A stretch of 64,000 nt of DNA from NCBI RefSeq assembly GCF_018687475.1, contig NZ_CP061292.1:62001-126000 (forward strand). The letters are read 5' to 3'. The stretch's first letter is position 1, and each line of letters begins with the position of its first letter. The notes beneath the pieces were generated by a model. It had not been told where the DNA came from and did no database searches. It saw only the letters and a list, made by a program, of their open reading frames with translations. The position numbers and the translations under genes are program-made. Shown in pieces: positions 49,380 to 57,705 of this stretch. Source of the DNA: Polynucleobacter sp. MWH-UH24A (GTDB taxonomy: Bacteria > Pseudomonadota > Gammaproteobacteria > Burkholderiales > Burkholderiaceae).

Positions 49380-50854
49380 TGCGCGAATATAATGAAATAG
49401 CAATTTGCTCAATAAGAGATTTAATTCAAAAAGGCGAAATAAAAAATGCAAAAAAAATTATAAAAAAATATTTAGCATTAGATTATAAAAATTCTGATAT
49501 GCATAATCTTATGGGAATCACATATGCATTAGAAAAAGATTTTAATGAGGCAATTAAATCATTCGAAAAAGCAACAAAAATTGATAAAAATTTTATAGAG
49601 CCAACCATTAATAAAGCAGCAGCTCACATAGAGATAAAAGAATATCAAAAAGCAATCCAAATACTAAAAAAAATAGATAGTCAGAAAAGTGAAAATAGCA
49701 ACATAAAAATGCTTCTGGGGATTGCTTTTAGAAGACTTGGAAATATGAGCCAGGCAATAGAAATGTTTACAGAAATATTAAACATAAGTCCAAACAATAT
49801 AGAAGCATTATCAAATAGAGGAATTAGTAATGCTGACAGTGGAAATTATAGTTTAGCTCTTGAGGACTATTTAAATGCACTGCAAATAAATAGTGGATAT
49901 TCAGAAGCAAATCACAATCTAGCCCACATCTATTTGGCTGAAATGAATTTTTTAGAAGGCTGGAAACAATATGAGTGGCGATGGAAAACGAGAGAATTTA
50001 ATAGTGCCCCAATAACAACAAGCAAACCAATTTGGAATGGCAAAGATTTTGCTGTGCGGTTATATGTTTGGGCAGAACAAGGCCTTGGCGATCAAATACT
50101 GTATGCCAGTATGTTTCATGAATTAAGGGCATCAGTTCAGACTTTAACCGTTGGAGTTGATCAAAAATTATTAATTTTATTTCGCCGTTCGTTTCCTAAT
50201 ATAGAGTTTTTCGATAAAAATTTTATAGTATCCGAGGAAAATTATGATGCCCATATTCCTATCGGTAGCTTAGGACAATTTTTTAGGAGGGAAAAAAAAG
50301 ATTTTGAGACAGTCAAGTATCCTTATTTGACTGTTTGTGATGAGAAATATCAATTGCTAAAGAAGAAATTAGTCCAACCTAGCGTTAAGCTAGTAGGATT
50401 ATCCTGGCTAAGCAAAAACGAAAAAATCGGATCGTTTAAAAGCATTCAACTTTCTGAATTATTGCCAATTTTGACTGTGTCAAATACTAAGTTTATAGAC
50501 TTGCAATATACAGATACAACCACAGAACGTGAGCAATTAAGAAAGGAATATGGTATCAATATCGAAAAAATGAATTCCATAGATAATTTTAATGATATTG
50601 ATGGATTGGCAGCATTAATTATGTGTTGCGATTTGATAATAACAACTAGTAATACAACGGCACACTTGGCAGGTGCAATCGGTAAACAAGTAATCCTTCT
50701 GTTGCCATTCAGCAAGGGTCGATTTTGGTATTGGCATCACGAAAACAAAAAAAGTTTATGGTACCCGAGTGTCACTGTAAACGAGCAATTAAAGATGGAT
50801 GATTGGCTAGAGGTGATACAGGATGTAGCAAATAATATTAAATCTGAACAATGA
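49376..50854 (+). CDS. TPR protein with GT9-like domain (copy 1 of shared C-terminus)
   Basis: 492 residues. About five TPR units (1-180), then a GT9-like catalytic domain: GWKQYEWRWKTREF, VWAEQGLGDQILYASM and CDLIITTSNTTAHLAGAIGKQVILLLPF. Residues from about 181 to 488 are encoded by a 927-base stretch identical to the next gene, whereas the TPR region is unrelated. Start overlaps the sspB stop, so it is translationally coupled to a core gene. Acceptor and sugar unknown. Confidence 0.82.
   Translation: MMREYNEIAICSIRDLIQKGEIKNAKKIIKKYLALDYKNSDMHNLMGITYALEKDFNEAIKSFEKATKIDKNFIEPTINKAAAHIEIKEYQKAIQILKKIDSQKSENSNIKMLLGIAFRRLGNMSQAIEMFTEILNISPNNIEALSNRGISNADSGNYSLALEDYLNALQINSGYSEANHNLAHIYLAEMNFLEGWKQYEWRWKTREFNSAPITTSKPIWNGKDFAVRLYVWAEQGLGDQILYASMFHELRASVQTLTVGVDQKLLILFRRSFPNIEFFDKNFIVSEENYDAHIPIGSLGQFFRREKKDFETVKYPYLTVCDEKYQLLKKKLVQPSVKLVGLSWLSKNEKIGSFKSIQLSELLPILTVSNTKFIDLQYTDTTTEREQLRKEYGINIEKMNSIDNFNDIDGLAALIMCCDLIITTSNTTAHLAGAIGKQVILLLPFSKGRFWYWHHENKKSLWYPSVTVNEQLKMDDWLEVIQDVANNIKSEQ
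49914..50840 (+). repeat. Direct repeat B, copy 1 (C-terminal GT module)
   Basis: 927 bases identical by direct reading to 51674-52600, offset 1760 bases, same orientation. It begins with ACAATCTAGCCCAC and ends with AATAATATTA; outside these points the sequences differ at once. Confidence 0.95.
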
Positions 50855-52620
50855 AACTAGATAATCAATTACTCCAATATTTTGAATCAAACTTGCTTGA
50901 TTCCGCATTAATCTTAGGAAAAAAAATACTTAAAGATGACCCAAAAAACTTAAATGCACTTTTAATATATTCATTAACATTAGCAAAAAAAGAAAATTAT
51001 TATGAAGCAATTAAAAACTTTAAAAAACTATGTGATCTAAATCCTACCAATATTGATTATAGAATTAATTTAGCTATTTCTCAAAAAAAGAATAATCAAT
51101 TTAATGAGGCAATTGAATCATTTAAAAAAATTAAGAATTATGAATTTAATGACAAAGTATTGGTTGAAATCGCAACTTGTTATGCAGAATTGAAATTATT
51201 TATAGATGCAGAAAATATCTTATTAAAATCAATCAAACAAAATAATTTAAATAATATTGCTTGGTGTAATTTGGGTAATGTCAAAATCGAAACTAATCAA
51301 GATAGAAGAGCAATCAAATTTTTAATCAAGTCACTCAGAATCGATGATACCTATCCAGTATGTTGGACAAACTTAGGTAATGCCTTAAATCATATAGGAA
51401 AGCATAACTGGGCTCTTAATTGCCATGAAAAATCATTAAAGTTATTTCCAAATTCGGCAGCAGCATGGTCGAATGCTGGCAGTACATTAATTGATTTAAA
51501 ATATTACGAGCTTGCTTTAGATTATTTTGAGAGTGCTTTAAAGATAAATAATAATTTTGCAGATGCATTAATTAATAAGTCATATTTAAAATCAATTTTA
51601 GGAAAATCTGAAGAAGCAAAAAAGATAAATTTACAAGCATTATCAATTCATAAAGATTCTGTTCAGATTAATTACAATCTAGCCCACATCTATTTGGCTG
51701 AAATGAATTTTTTAGAAGGCTGGAAACAATATGAGTGGCGATGGAAAACGAGAGAATTTAATAGTGCCCCAATAACAACAAGCAAACCAATTTGGAATGG
51801 CAAAGATTTTGCTGTGCGGTTATATGTTTGGGCAGAACAAGGCCTTGGCGATCAAATACTGTATGCCAGTATGTTTCATGAATTAAGGGCATCAGTTCAG
51901 ACTTTAACCGTTGGAGTTGATCAAAAATTATTAATTTTATTTCGCCGTTCGTTTCCTAATATAGAGTTTTTCGATAAAAATTTTATAGTATCCGAGGAAA
52001 ATTATGATGCCCATATTCCTATCGGTAGCTTAGGACAATTTTTTAGGAGGGAAAAAAAAGATTTTGAGACAGTCAAGTATCCTTATTTGACTGTTTGTGA
52101 TGAGAAATATCAATTGCTAAAGAAGAAATTAGTCCAACCTAGCGTTAAGCTAGTAGGATTATCCTGGCTAAGCAAAAACGAAAAAATCGGATCGTTTAAA
52201 AGCATTCAACTTTCTGAATTATTGCCAATTTTGACTGTGTCAAATACTAAGTTTATAGACTTGCAATATACAGATACAACCACAGAACGTGAGCAATTAA
52301 GAAAGGAATATGGTATCAATATCGAAAAAATGAATTCCATAGATAATTTTAATGATATTGATGGATTGGCAGCATTAATTATGTGTTGCGATTTGATAAT
52401 AACAACTAGTAATACAACGGCACACTTGGCAGGTGCAATCGGTAAACAAGTAATCCTTCTGTTGCCATTCAGCAAGGGTCGATTTTGGTATTGGCATCAC
52501 GAAAACAAAAAAAGTTTATGGTACCCGAGTGTCACTGTAAACGAGCAATTAAAGATGGATGATTGGCTAGAGGTGATACAGGATGTAGCAAATAATATTA
52601 GTTTGGAGCAGAAAAAATGA
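50851..52620 (+). CDS. TPR protein with GT9-like domain (copy 2 of shared C-terminus)
   Basis: 589 residues. A longer and different TPR array (about eight units, 1-274) attached to the same catalytic domain as the preceding gene (identical from about residue 275 to 583). The TPR part is the most AT-rich coding DNA in the window (for example 13 G/C of 60 bases at 51001-51060). ATGA overlaps at both ends. A swap of TPR arrays on one catalytic domain could change the acceptor while keeping the sugar transfer; this is inference. Confidence 0.82.
   Translation: MKLDNQLLQYFESNLLDSALILGKKILKDDPKNLNALLIYSLTLAKKENYYEAIKNFKKLCDLNPTNIDYRINLAISQKKNNQFNEAIESFKKIKNYEFNDKVLVEIATCYAELKLFIDAENILLKSIKQNNLNNIAWCNLGNVKIETNQDRRAIKFLIKSLRIDDTYPVCWTNLGNALNHIGKHNWALNCHEKSLKLFPNSAAAWSNAGSTLIDLKYYELALDYFESALKINNNFADALINKSYLKSILGKSEEAKKINLQALSIHKDSVQINYNLAHIYLAEMNFLEGWKQYEWRWKTREFNSAPITTSKPIWNGKDFAVRLYVWAEQGLGDQILYASMFHELRASVQTLTVGVDQKLLILFRRSFPNIEFFDKNFIVSEENYDAHIPIGSLGQFFRREKKDFETVKYPYLTVCDEKYQLLKKKLVQPSVKLVGLSWLSKNEKIGSFKSIQLSELLPILTVSNTKFIDLQYTDTTTEREQLRKEYGINIEKMNSIDNFNDIDGLAALIMCCDLIITTSNTTAHLAGAIGKQVILLLPFSKGRFWYWHHENKKSLWYPSVTVNEQLKMDDWLEVIQDVANNISLEQKK
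51674..52600 (+). repeat. Direct repeat B, copy 2 (C-terminal GT module)
   Basis: Second identical 927-base copy of 49914-50840. It ends six codons before the stop of the second gene. Confidence 0.95.
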
Positions 52621-53294
52621 ATATCATTAGCATCGTGGTTGGTTTTGATCAGAAAGAAGCTGTTGCTTACCATGTATTTTGTCAAAGTATTATAGAAAAA
52701 GCATCATTACCATGTGAATTTTTACCGCTAGCCGAAAACACCTTATCTGAATACAAAGAAACACATAAAGATGGAAGTAATAAATTTATATATTCAAGAT
52801 TTTTAACTCCCTATTTGAAAAAATTTACTGGATGGGCAATTTTTGCTGACGGTGACATGATTTGTAACGTAGATATCAAAGAATTATGGGAAAAAAGAGA
52901 TCCAACGAAAGCTGTACAGGTTGTAAAACATAATTACAAAACAAAAAGGAATATAAAATATCTTGGAAATAAAAATGAAGATTACCCTAGAAAAAACTGG
53001 TCAAGTTTAATTTTATGGAATTGTGAGCATCCAAAAAATAGAATATTAATGCCACAATTTATTCAATCACAACCAGGGTCATACTTACACAGATTTAGTT
53101 GGCTAGATGACGATGAAATAGGTGAGTTGAATAAAGATTGGAATTGGTTAGCCATTGAGTATCCGGACAGTGAGAGTGCAAAATTAATTCACTATACATT
53201 GGGAACGCCATGTTTTTTTGAGTTTAGAGATACAGAAATGTCCGAAAAATGGATTAATCAATATCAAAAAACAATAGAAGGAATGGAGAAATAG
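52617..53294 (+). CDS. GT8-like glycosyltransferase (GT-A fold)
   Basis: 225 residues. GT-A-like pattern: SIVVGFDQKEAVAYHVFCQSI at the start, FIYSRFLTPYLKKFTGWAIFADGDMIC with the acidic D-G-D metal site, and a later HYTLGTPCF histidine. Related to family 8-type transferases often annotated as hypothetical. Coupled by ATGA to the TPR-GT9 gene and followed two bases after its stop by the GT2 gene. Confidence 0.72.
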   Translation: MNIISIVVGFDQKEAVAYHVFCQSIIEKASLPCEFLPLAENTLSEYKETHKDGSNKFIYSRFLTPYLKKFTGWAIFADGDMICNVDIKELWEKRDPTKAVQVVKHNYKTKRNIKYLGNKNEDYPRKNWSSLILWNCEHPKNRILMPQFIQSQPGSYLHRFSWLDDDEIGELNKDWNWLAIEYPDSESAKLIHYTLGTPCFFEFRDTEMSEKWINQYQKTIEGMEK

Positions 53295-53295
53295 A

Positions 53296-54081
53296 ATGGG
53301 TTCGATAGGAGTAGTAATTCCATTTTATAAACAAAGAAAGCAATTAGAAAAATGCCTAGAATTAATAAGACAACAAACTATTAACAATATAAAAATTTAT
53401 GTAAAAGATAATTCAGAAATTAATACTTATTTCACATCAGCAGTAAATGAAGGTATACAAACTTTTGTAGAAGACCGAGAAATAGAATATATTTTAGTAC
53501 TAAATCAAGACGCATATTTAGAGCAAAACACCGTAGAAGAATTAGTCAATTCAATGATAAGAAATCAAGAATGCGGGATATCCGCCCCAATCCAAATTTC
53601 TGAAAATGGAAATATAGTATGGTCTGGAGGTTTAGAGGCATTTCCATTAGGGAATCATCAAATTTTCACTGATAATTCTGCGACAAATGAATTGGAAACG
53701 TTTTGGGTGAATGGTGCAGCAATGCTTTTAAGAAAGCAAATGGTAAGAGAGATTGGCTTGCTGGATAAAAATATGCAGTTTATTTGTTCTGATGCGGATT
53801 ATTCATTCACAGCTCGGTCACGCGGTTGGAAATTATTAGTATCAAAGAAAGCATTTGTACAGCATGATCTGTCTGGATCTAAAGATGCTGAAAATAATGA
53901 GTTAACAATGATTAAAATTAATGACGCAATTTACTTTACAAAAAAATGGATAAATGGCGATCTATATAGGTCGCTTGCAATTGAGGGCCGCCACCTTACA
54001 AATCAATATGTAGATGAGTGTTTAAAAATTTATTTAAATGAATTGAGTACAATTAAAAAAAGTACTAAAATGAAGCGATAG
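53296..54081 (+). CDS. GT2-family glycosyltransferase
   Basis: 261 residues. Family 2 fold: GVVIPFYKQRKQLEKCLELI, KDNSEINTY, EYILVLNQDAYLEQNT (metal-site region), ISAPIQIS, and FWVNGAAMLLRKQMVREIGLLDK with the downstream acidic DADYSF. Similar to rhamnosyl/N-acetylglucosaminyl transferases of surface polysaccharide loci; donor uncertain. Its TAG stop supplies the first base of the tRNA-Thr gene. Confidence 0.83.
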   Translation: MGSIGVVIPFYKQRKQLEKCLELIRQQTINNIKIYVKDNSEINTYFTSAVNEGIQTFVEDREIEYILVLNQDAYLEQNTVEELVNSMIRNQECGISAPIQISENGNIVWSGGLEAFPLGNHQIFTDNSATNELETFWVNGAAMLLRKQMVREIGLLDKNMQFICSDADYSFTARSRGWKLLVSKKAFVQHDLSGSKDAENNELTMIKINDAIYFTKKWINGDLYRSLAIEGRHLTNQYVDECLKIYLNELSTIKKSTKMKR

Positions 54082-54156
54082 CCCCATTAGCTCATCTGGT
54101 AGAGCAACTGATTTGTAATCAGTAGGTGGTCTGTTCGAGTCGGACATGGGGCACCA
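54081..54156 (+). tRNA. tRNA-Thr (anticodon TGT)
   Basis: 76 bases including an encoded CCA. Acceptor stem GCCCCAT/ATGGGGC pairs fully; D-arm GCTC/GAGC; anticodon stem ACTGA/TCAGT with loop TTTGTAA giving anticodon TGT (reads ACA and probably other ACN codons); T-arm GTCTG/CGGAC with loop TTCGAGT and one G-U pair; discriminator A. The first base is the last base of the upstream GT2 stop codon, and the next gene starts five bases after CCA, so the mature tRNA must be cut out of an mRNA or come from a promoter inside the GT2 gene. Confidence 0.97.
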
Positions 54157-54161
54157 ATTTT

Positions 54162-56240
54162 ATGAATTTAAACTCAGTCATTCAATTACATCAAAAAGGT
54201 CAGTTTGATCTAGCTGAGAAACACTATAAGAAATTACTTAAGATTAATAAAAATAATATTGATTTATTATTTTTATTAGGTTTACTTTATGCACAAACAA
54301 ATAAAACAAATAGTGCAATTATTCAATTTGAGAAAGTACTATCAATTGAATTAGATCATTTACCTTCTCTATATAATTTGTCCATAGCATATATTGAAAA
54401 TGGCAAGCCAGAATTTGCGATAAAAAATTTAAGTAAGTGCATAGATTTAGACGGCGAAAATCATAAAAATTATCTAGCAAGAGCAGATGCATACATTAAG
54501 ATCGGAAAATTCTTAAATGCAAAATCTGATGTTGAAAAATCTATTAGTATTAGCCCACTTGATTTCAGCAATTATACAAAGCGAGCATATATTTACGAGC
54601 AAGAGGGTAAATATCTTGAAGCAATTAAAGATTTAAAAACTGTACTGGTAAGCGAATTAAATTTGGATGAATTAAATTTTAATATTGGAAATCTATATGC
54701 AAAAATTAATGATCATAGTGAAGCAATTTCCCACTACCTAACAGCAATAGATCAAAATAATATTAAGCCTGAATTCTATTTAAATTTAGCGAATTCATAT
54801 GCTGCTGTAAAGAATTTTAAAATGGCAATTCAAAATTATCGAAAAGCATATGACTTAAATAGTAATTTAAAATATTTAAAGTCCTCATATACCTCATGTG
54901 CACTTTCTACATGCTCGTGGGATGATTTTAGTAAATTTTCTGAAAAATATGAGCAGGACATGATTGCTGGATTTGATGCCCCGATATTTCCATCAGAGTG
55001 TTTAATTTATATTAATGATCCAGAAATTCAAAGAATAATTACGAGTAAATGGCTAGCTTCAAAAAATATAATAGCTGAATCAAGTTTTAAGCTAGCAACA
55101 GTATCAAAAGATAAAATTAGTGTTGGGTATTTTTCTGGTGACTTTAGAAACCATGCAGTAACACATCTTATTTCAAATTTAATCGAACTTCATGATCGTT
55201 CTAGGTTTAATATCTACGGATTTTCATATGGAGAAAATACTAATGATATTTATCAGCAACGAATTTTTTCTGCATTTGATGGTATTTTTGATATAAAAAA
55301 TCTTAATGATTTTGAAGTTATAGATTTAACTAGAAACCTGAAAATCGATATTGCTATTGATCTTTCTGTTTTCACAATTCCAAATAGACACGAACTCTTT
55401 ATCAAGCGAGTTGCGCCGATTCAAATCAATTATTTAGGCTACCCGGGAACATCATGTATTCCAAATATGGATTACATCATTGCAGATCCGTTTTTAATTC
55501 CGAATGAATTACAAAAATTTTACAGTGAAAAGATCATATATCTTCCCGAAACCTATCAACCAAATGATAGCGCTAGAGAGATTAATTATTCTAACTTTGA
55601 TCGCAAATATTATGGTTTACCAAGCGAAGCAATAGTGTATTGTTGCTTCAATCAGACTACTAAAATATCGAAAACTCTATTCAAAGTATGGATGGAAATT
55701 TTAGATAGTGTTGATAATTCAGTGCTATGGCTTTTATGTACAGATGACTTTACTAAATACAATTTGTTATGCGAGGCAAATAAAAATAATATTAATCCAA
55801 ATCGTTTGATTTTTGCTGAATTTTGTGATCATAAACAACATCTAGAGCGATATAAAATGGCTGATCTTTTTCTAGATACTTACCCATATAACGCTCATAC
55901 AACTGCCAGCGATTCATTGTGGAACGGTATACCTGTGATAAGTTTATATGGTAATACTTTTGCCAGTAGGGTTGGTTTGAGCTTACTGAACGCCGTTGAT
56001 TTACCCTTTCTTGCAGTAAATACCCTTTTAGAATATAAAAATTTGGCTATTAGCTTGGGTAAAAATCCCAACACCTTAACCGATCTTAAGAGAAAGCTAA
56101 TTCATGTTCGGGAAGAGTCAAAACTATTTGATACTAAAAATTATGTAAAGTCAATTGAGCGTGCTTTTGAAATTGCTGTTAGTCGCTTTGATAGTAACGA
56201 GGAAAAGGATCATATATATATTAATAAATTAATAAATTAA
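54162..56240 (+). CDS. TPR-containing O-linked GlcNAc transferase-like protein (GT41)
   Basis: 692 residues from ATG 54162; upstream in-frame starts lie inside the tRNA and are rejected. TPR superhelix (about 1-250) followed by a full GT41 catalytic region. Active-site pieces match OGT/SPINDLY: His331 in VGYFSGDFRNHAVTHL, INYLGYPGTSCIPNMDYIIAD, Lys501 in CFNQTTKISKTLF and YPYNAHTTASDSLWNGIPVI followed by ASRVGLSLL. Predicted cytosolic protein O-glycosylation with a UDP-sugar. The gene is AT-rich and ends overlapping the convergent transporter by 12 bases. Its N-terminus is not identical to the repeat A module. Confidence 0.88.
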   Translation: MNLNSVIQLHQKGQFDLAEKHYKKLLKINKNNIDLLFLLGLLYAQTNKTNSAIIQFEKVLSIELDHLPSLYNLSIAYIENGKPEFAIKNLSKCIDLDGENHKNYLARADAYIKIGKFLNAKSDVEKSISISPLDFSNYTKRAYIYEQEGKYLEAIKDLKTVLVSELNLDELNFNIGNLYAKINDHSEAISHYLTAIDQNNIKPEFYLNLANSYAAVKNFKMAIQNYRKAYDLNSNLKYLKSSYTSCALSTCSWDDFSKFSEKYEQDMIAGFDAPIFPSECLIYINDPEIQRIITSKWLASKNIIAESSFKLATVSKDKISVGYFSGDFRNHAVTHLISNLIELHDRSRFNIYGFSYGENTNDIYQQRIFSAFDGIFDIKNLNDFEVIDLTRNLKIDIAIDLSVFTIPNRHELFIKRVAPIQINYLGYPGTSCIPNMDYIIADPFLIPNELQKFYSEKIIYLPETYQPNDSAREINYSNFDRKYYGLPSEAIVYCCFNQTTKISKTLFKVWMEILDSVDNSVLWLLCTDDFTKYNLLCEANKNNINPNRLIFAEFCDHKQHLERYKMADLFLDTYPYNAHTTASDSLWNGIPVISLYGNTFASRVGLSLLNAVDLPFLAVNTLLEYKNLAISLGKNPNTLTDLKRKLIHVREESKLFDTKNYVKSIERAFEIAVSRFDSNEEKDHIYINKLIN

Positions 56241-57545
56241 GTTTTTATCCTTACTTTCCGTTAAATAAAAAATTGCCACAATACTTGCAATCGCTAAAAA
56301 GATAGTTGGATACCAAAGCCCTGCAAGCTGACTCGCAAATTCCTTATTCAGCCAGGTCACAATTAACGGCAGCAGTCCCCCAATCCATCCAGCTGCTAGG
56401 TTATGTGGTAATGTTGCTGCACTATTGCGTGTTCTTGCTGGAAACAGCTCTGCTAAAAGTGCTGTTTGAGGACCCACAACTAATGCAAGCGGTATTGCGA
56501 GTGCAATTAGAGTAGCGCTCATTAGAAAATAATCAGGGGCGCTTTGCATTGATAGGCTTTGCAGAAATTGATAGGCGGGCTGAATTAGTATTGTTCCGAG
56601 CAATAGCCCCGTAATTACCACAGGTCGCCTCCCAATCTTGTCCGAGAGTGCTCCTGCAATAATCACCATCGGAAAGAGGCCGAGTGTTGCGGTGATGGTG
56701 AGGGTATCTACAATTTGCGAACTCATTTGTAAGGCAGATTTCATGAAGATGCCGGTGTAGACCTGTACACAGAAAAAGAGCACGGATCCACCGGATGAGA
56801 TACAAAAAAACAACAGAAACATTTGTTTACGAGTTTCTTTATCTTTAAAGTTATCGCGCAGTGGCGATTTAGCAAGTTCGCCTTTAGCTAGCATCGCTTT
56901 AAAAATCGGTGTTTCTTCAAGGGTCATCCGAACCTTTAGTGCAACTAGCAGAAGAACAATGGAGAACCAGAAAGGCACACGCCAGCCCCATTCTTTGAAA
57001 CTCTCTGGATCCAAATAGTGATTGAGTAACACCAATTGTAGGATTGAGGCCAGCATACCAAGTGGCCCCATAAGCTGTAAGACACTTGTTTTAAGCCCGC
57101 GGTTTGTAATGCCCGCATGCTCAGTGAGGTAAATGGCACTTCCACCAATTTCTCCGCCGGCAGATAGGCCTTGAAGAAGTCGTAGGCTTACCAAGCAAAT
57201 GGGTGCCCAAATCCCGATTTGCTCATAGGTGGGTAAAAATCCCACGGCAAAGGTAGCTCCGCCCATTAGCGTAATCGTGATCAGAAAGACCGGCCGACGC
57301 CCAATGCGATCACCGAGAGAGCCAAAGAATGCAGCACCCAAGGGTCTAACCACCATACCAGCCCCAAAGGTTGCAAGGCTGGCTAAGAGACCTGTCACTG
57401 GGTCGGAGCTTGGAAAAAAGAGTGGGGCAAAGGCCACTGCCAGGGTGGCAAAGGTGAGGAAGTCGTACCACTCTAGAAAGGTGCCAAAACAGGCAGCGGT
57501 GGCGATTTTAGGATAAGAAGGGTTGGTTTGTGGGGGATTTGGCAC
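56229..57545 (-). CDS. MHS-family (ProP/KgtP-like) major facilitator transporter
   Basis: 438 residues, about 12 membrane helices. Metabolite:H+ symporter signatures: CFGTFLEWYDFLTFATLA at the N-terminus, VVRPLGAAFFGSLGDRIGRRPVFL, LRLLQGLSAGGEIGGSAIYLTEHA, and EETPIFKAM after helix 6. Substrates of this family include carboxylates, betaine and shikimate; the one here is unknown. Start is GTG 57545 with no ribosome site; a TATAAT sits about nine bases upstream, suggesting a leaderless mRNA. Confidence 0.88.
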   Translation of the reverse strand: MPNPPQTNPSYPKIATAACFGTFLEWYDFLTFATLAVAFAPLFFPSSDPVTGLLASLATFGAGMVVRPLGAAFFGSLGDRIGRRPVFLITITLMGGATFAVGFLPTYEQIGIWAPICLVSLRLLQGLSAGGEIGGSAIYLTEHAGITNRGLKTSVLQLMGPLGMLASILQLVLLNHYLDPESFKEWGWRVPFWFSIVLLLVALKVRMTLEETPIFKAMLAKGELAKSPLRDNFKDKETRKQMFLLFFCISSGGSVLFFCVQVYTGIFMKSALQMSSQIVDTLTITATLGLFPMVIIAGALSDKIGRRPVVITGLLLGTILIQPAYQFLQSLSMQSAPDYFLMSATLIALAIPLALVVGPQTALLAELFPARTRNSAATLPHNLAAGWIGGLLPLIVTWLNKEFASQLAGLWYPTIFLAIASIVAIFYLTESKDKNLIY

Positions 57546-57573
57546 AGGAGATTTATTATAAATAATTGATTTA

Positions 57574-57592
57574 ATTGAATATTTTATTCAAT
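57574..57592. promoter_or_regulatory. Perfect palindrome between the MHS transporter and phasin genes
   Basis: ATTGAATA (57574-57581), spacer TTT, TATTCAAT (57585-57592). A symmetric AT-rich 19-base site about 30 bases upstream of the transporter start. Size and placement fit a dimeric repressor or activator operator; the regulator is unknown. Confidence 0.35.
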
Positions 57593-57606
57593 ACCTGAGT
57601 ATTTTG

Positions 57607-57672
57607 TTGCATTGCACACATATTTATTGCATAGCAGCAAAAAATTGGGTATAGTTTCATGGTGCAGTGCAA
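57607..57672 (+). promoter_or_regulatory. Phasin promoter with possible PhaR-type operator sites
   Basis: Candidate sigma70 boxes TTGCAT (57627-57632) and TATAGT (57650-57655) with a 17-base spacer. Two TGC-rich elements flank them in opposite orientation: TTGCATTGCAC (57607-57617) and GTGCAGTGCAA (57662-57672), reverse complements except for one base. PhaR repressors of phasin genes recognise TGC/GCA-rich repeats of this type; the match here is by pattern only. Confidence 0.45.
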
Positions 57673-57705
57673 TATTGAACAAATTAACTTATTGGAGAGT
57701 ACACC

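Noticed and set aside
54126..54161. In-frame GTG start that would extend the GT41 protein by 12 residues
   Set aside because: It lies inside the tRNA-Thr gene; ATG 54162 gives a normal TPR-protein start.
40122..56240. Prophage or integrative element ending at tRNA-Thr
   Set aside because: No integrase, phage or conjugation genes, and no second copy of the tRNA 3' end was found in the window.
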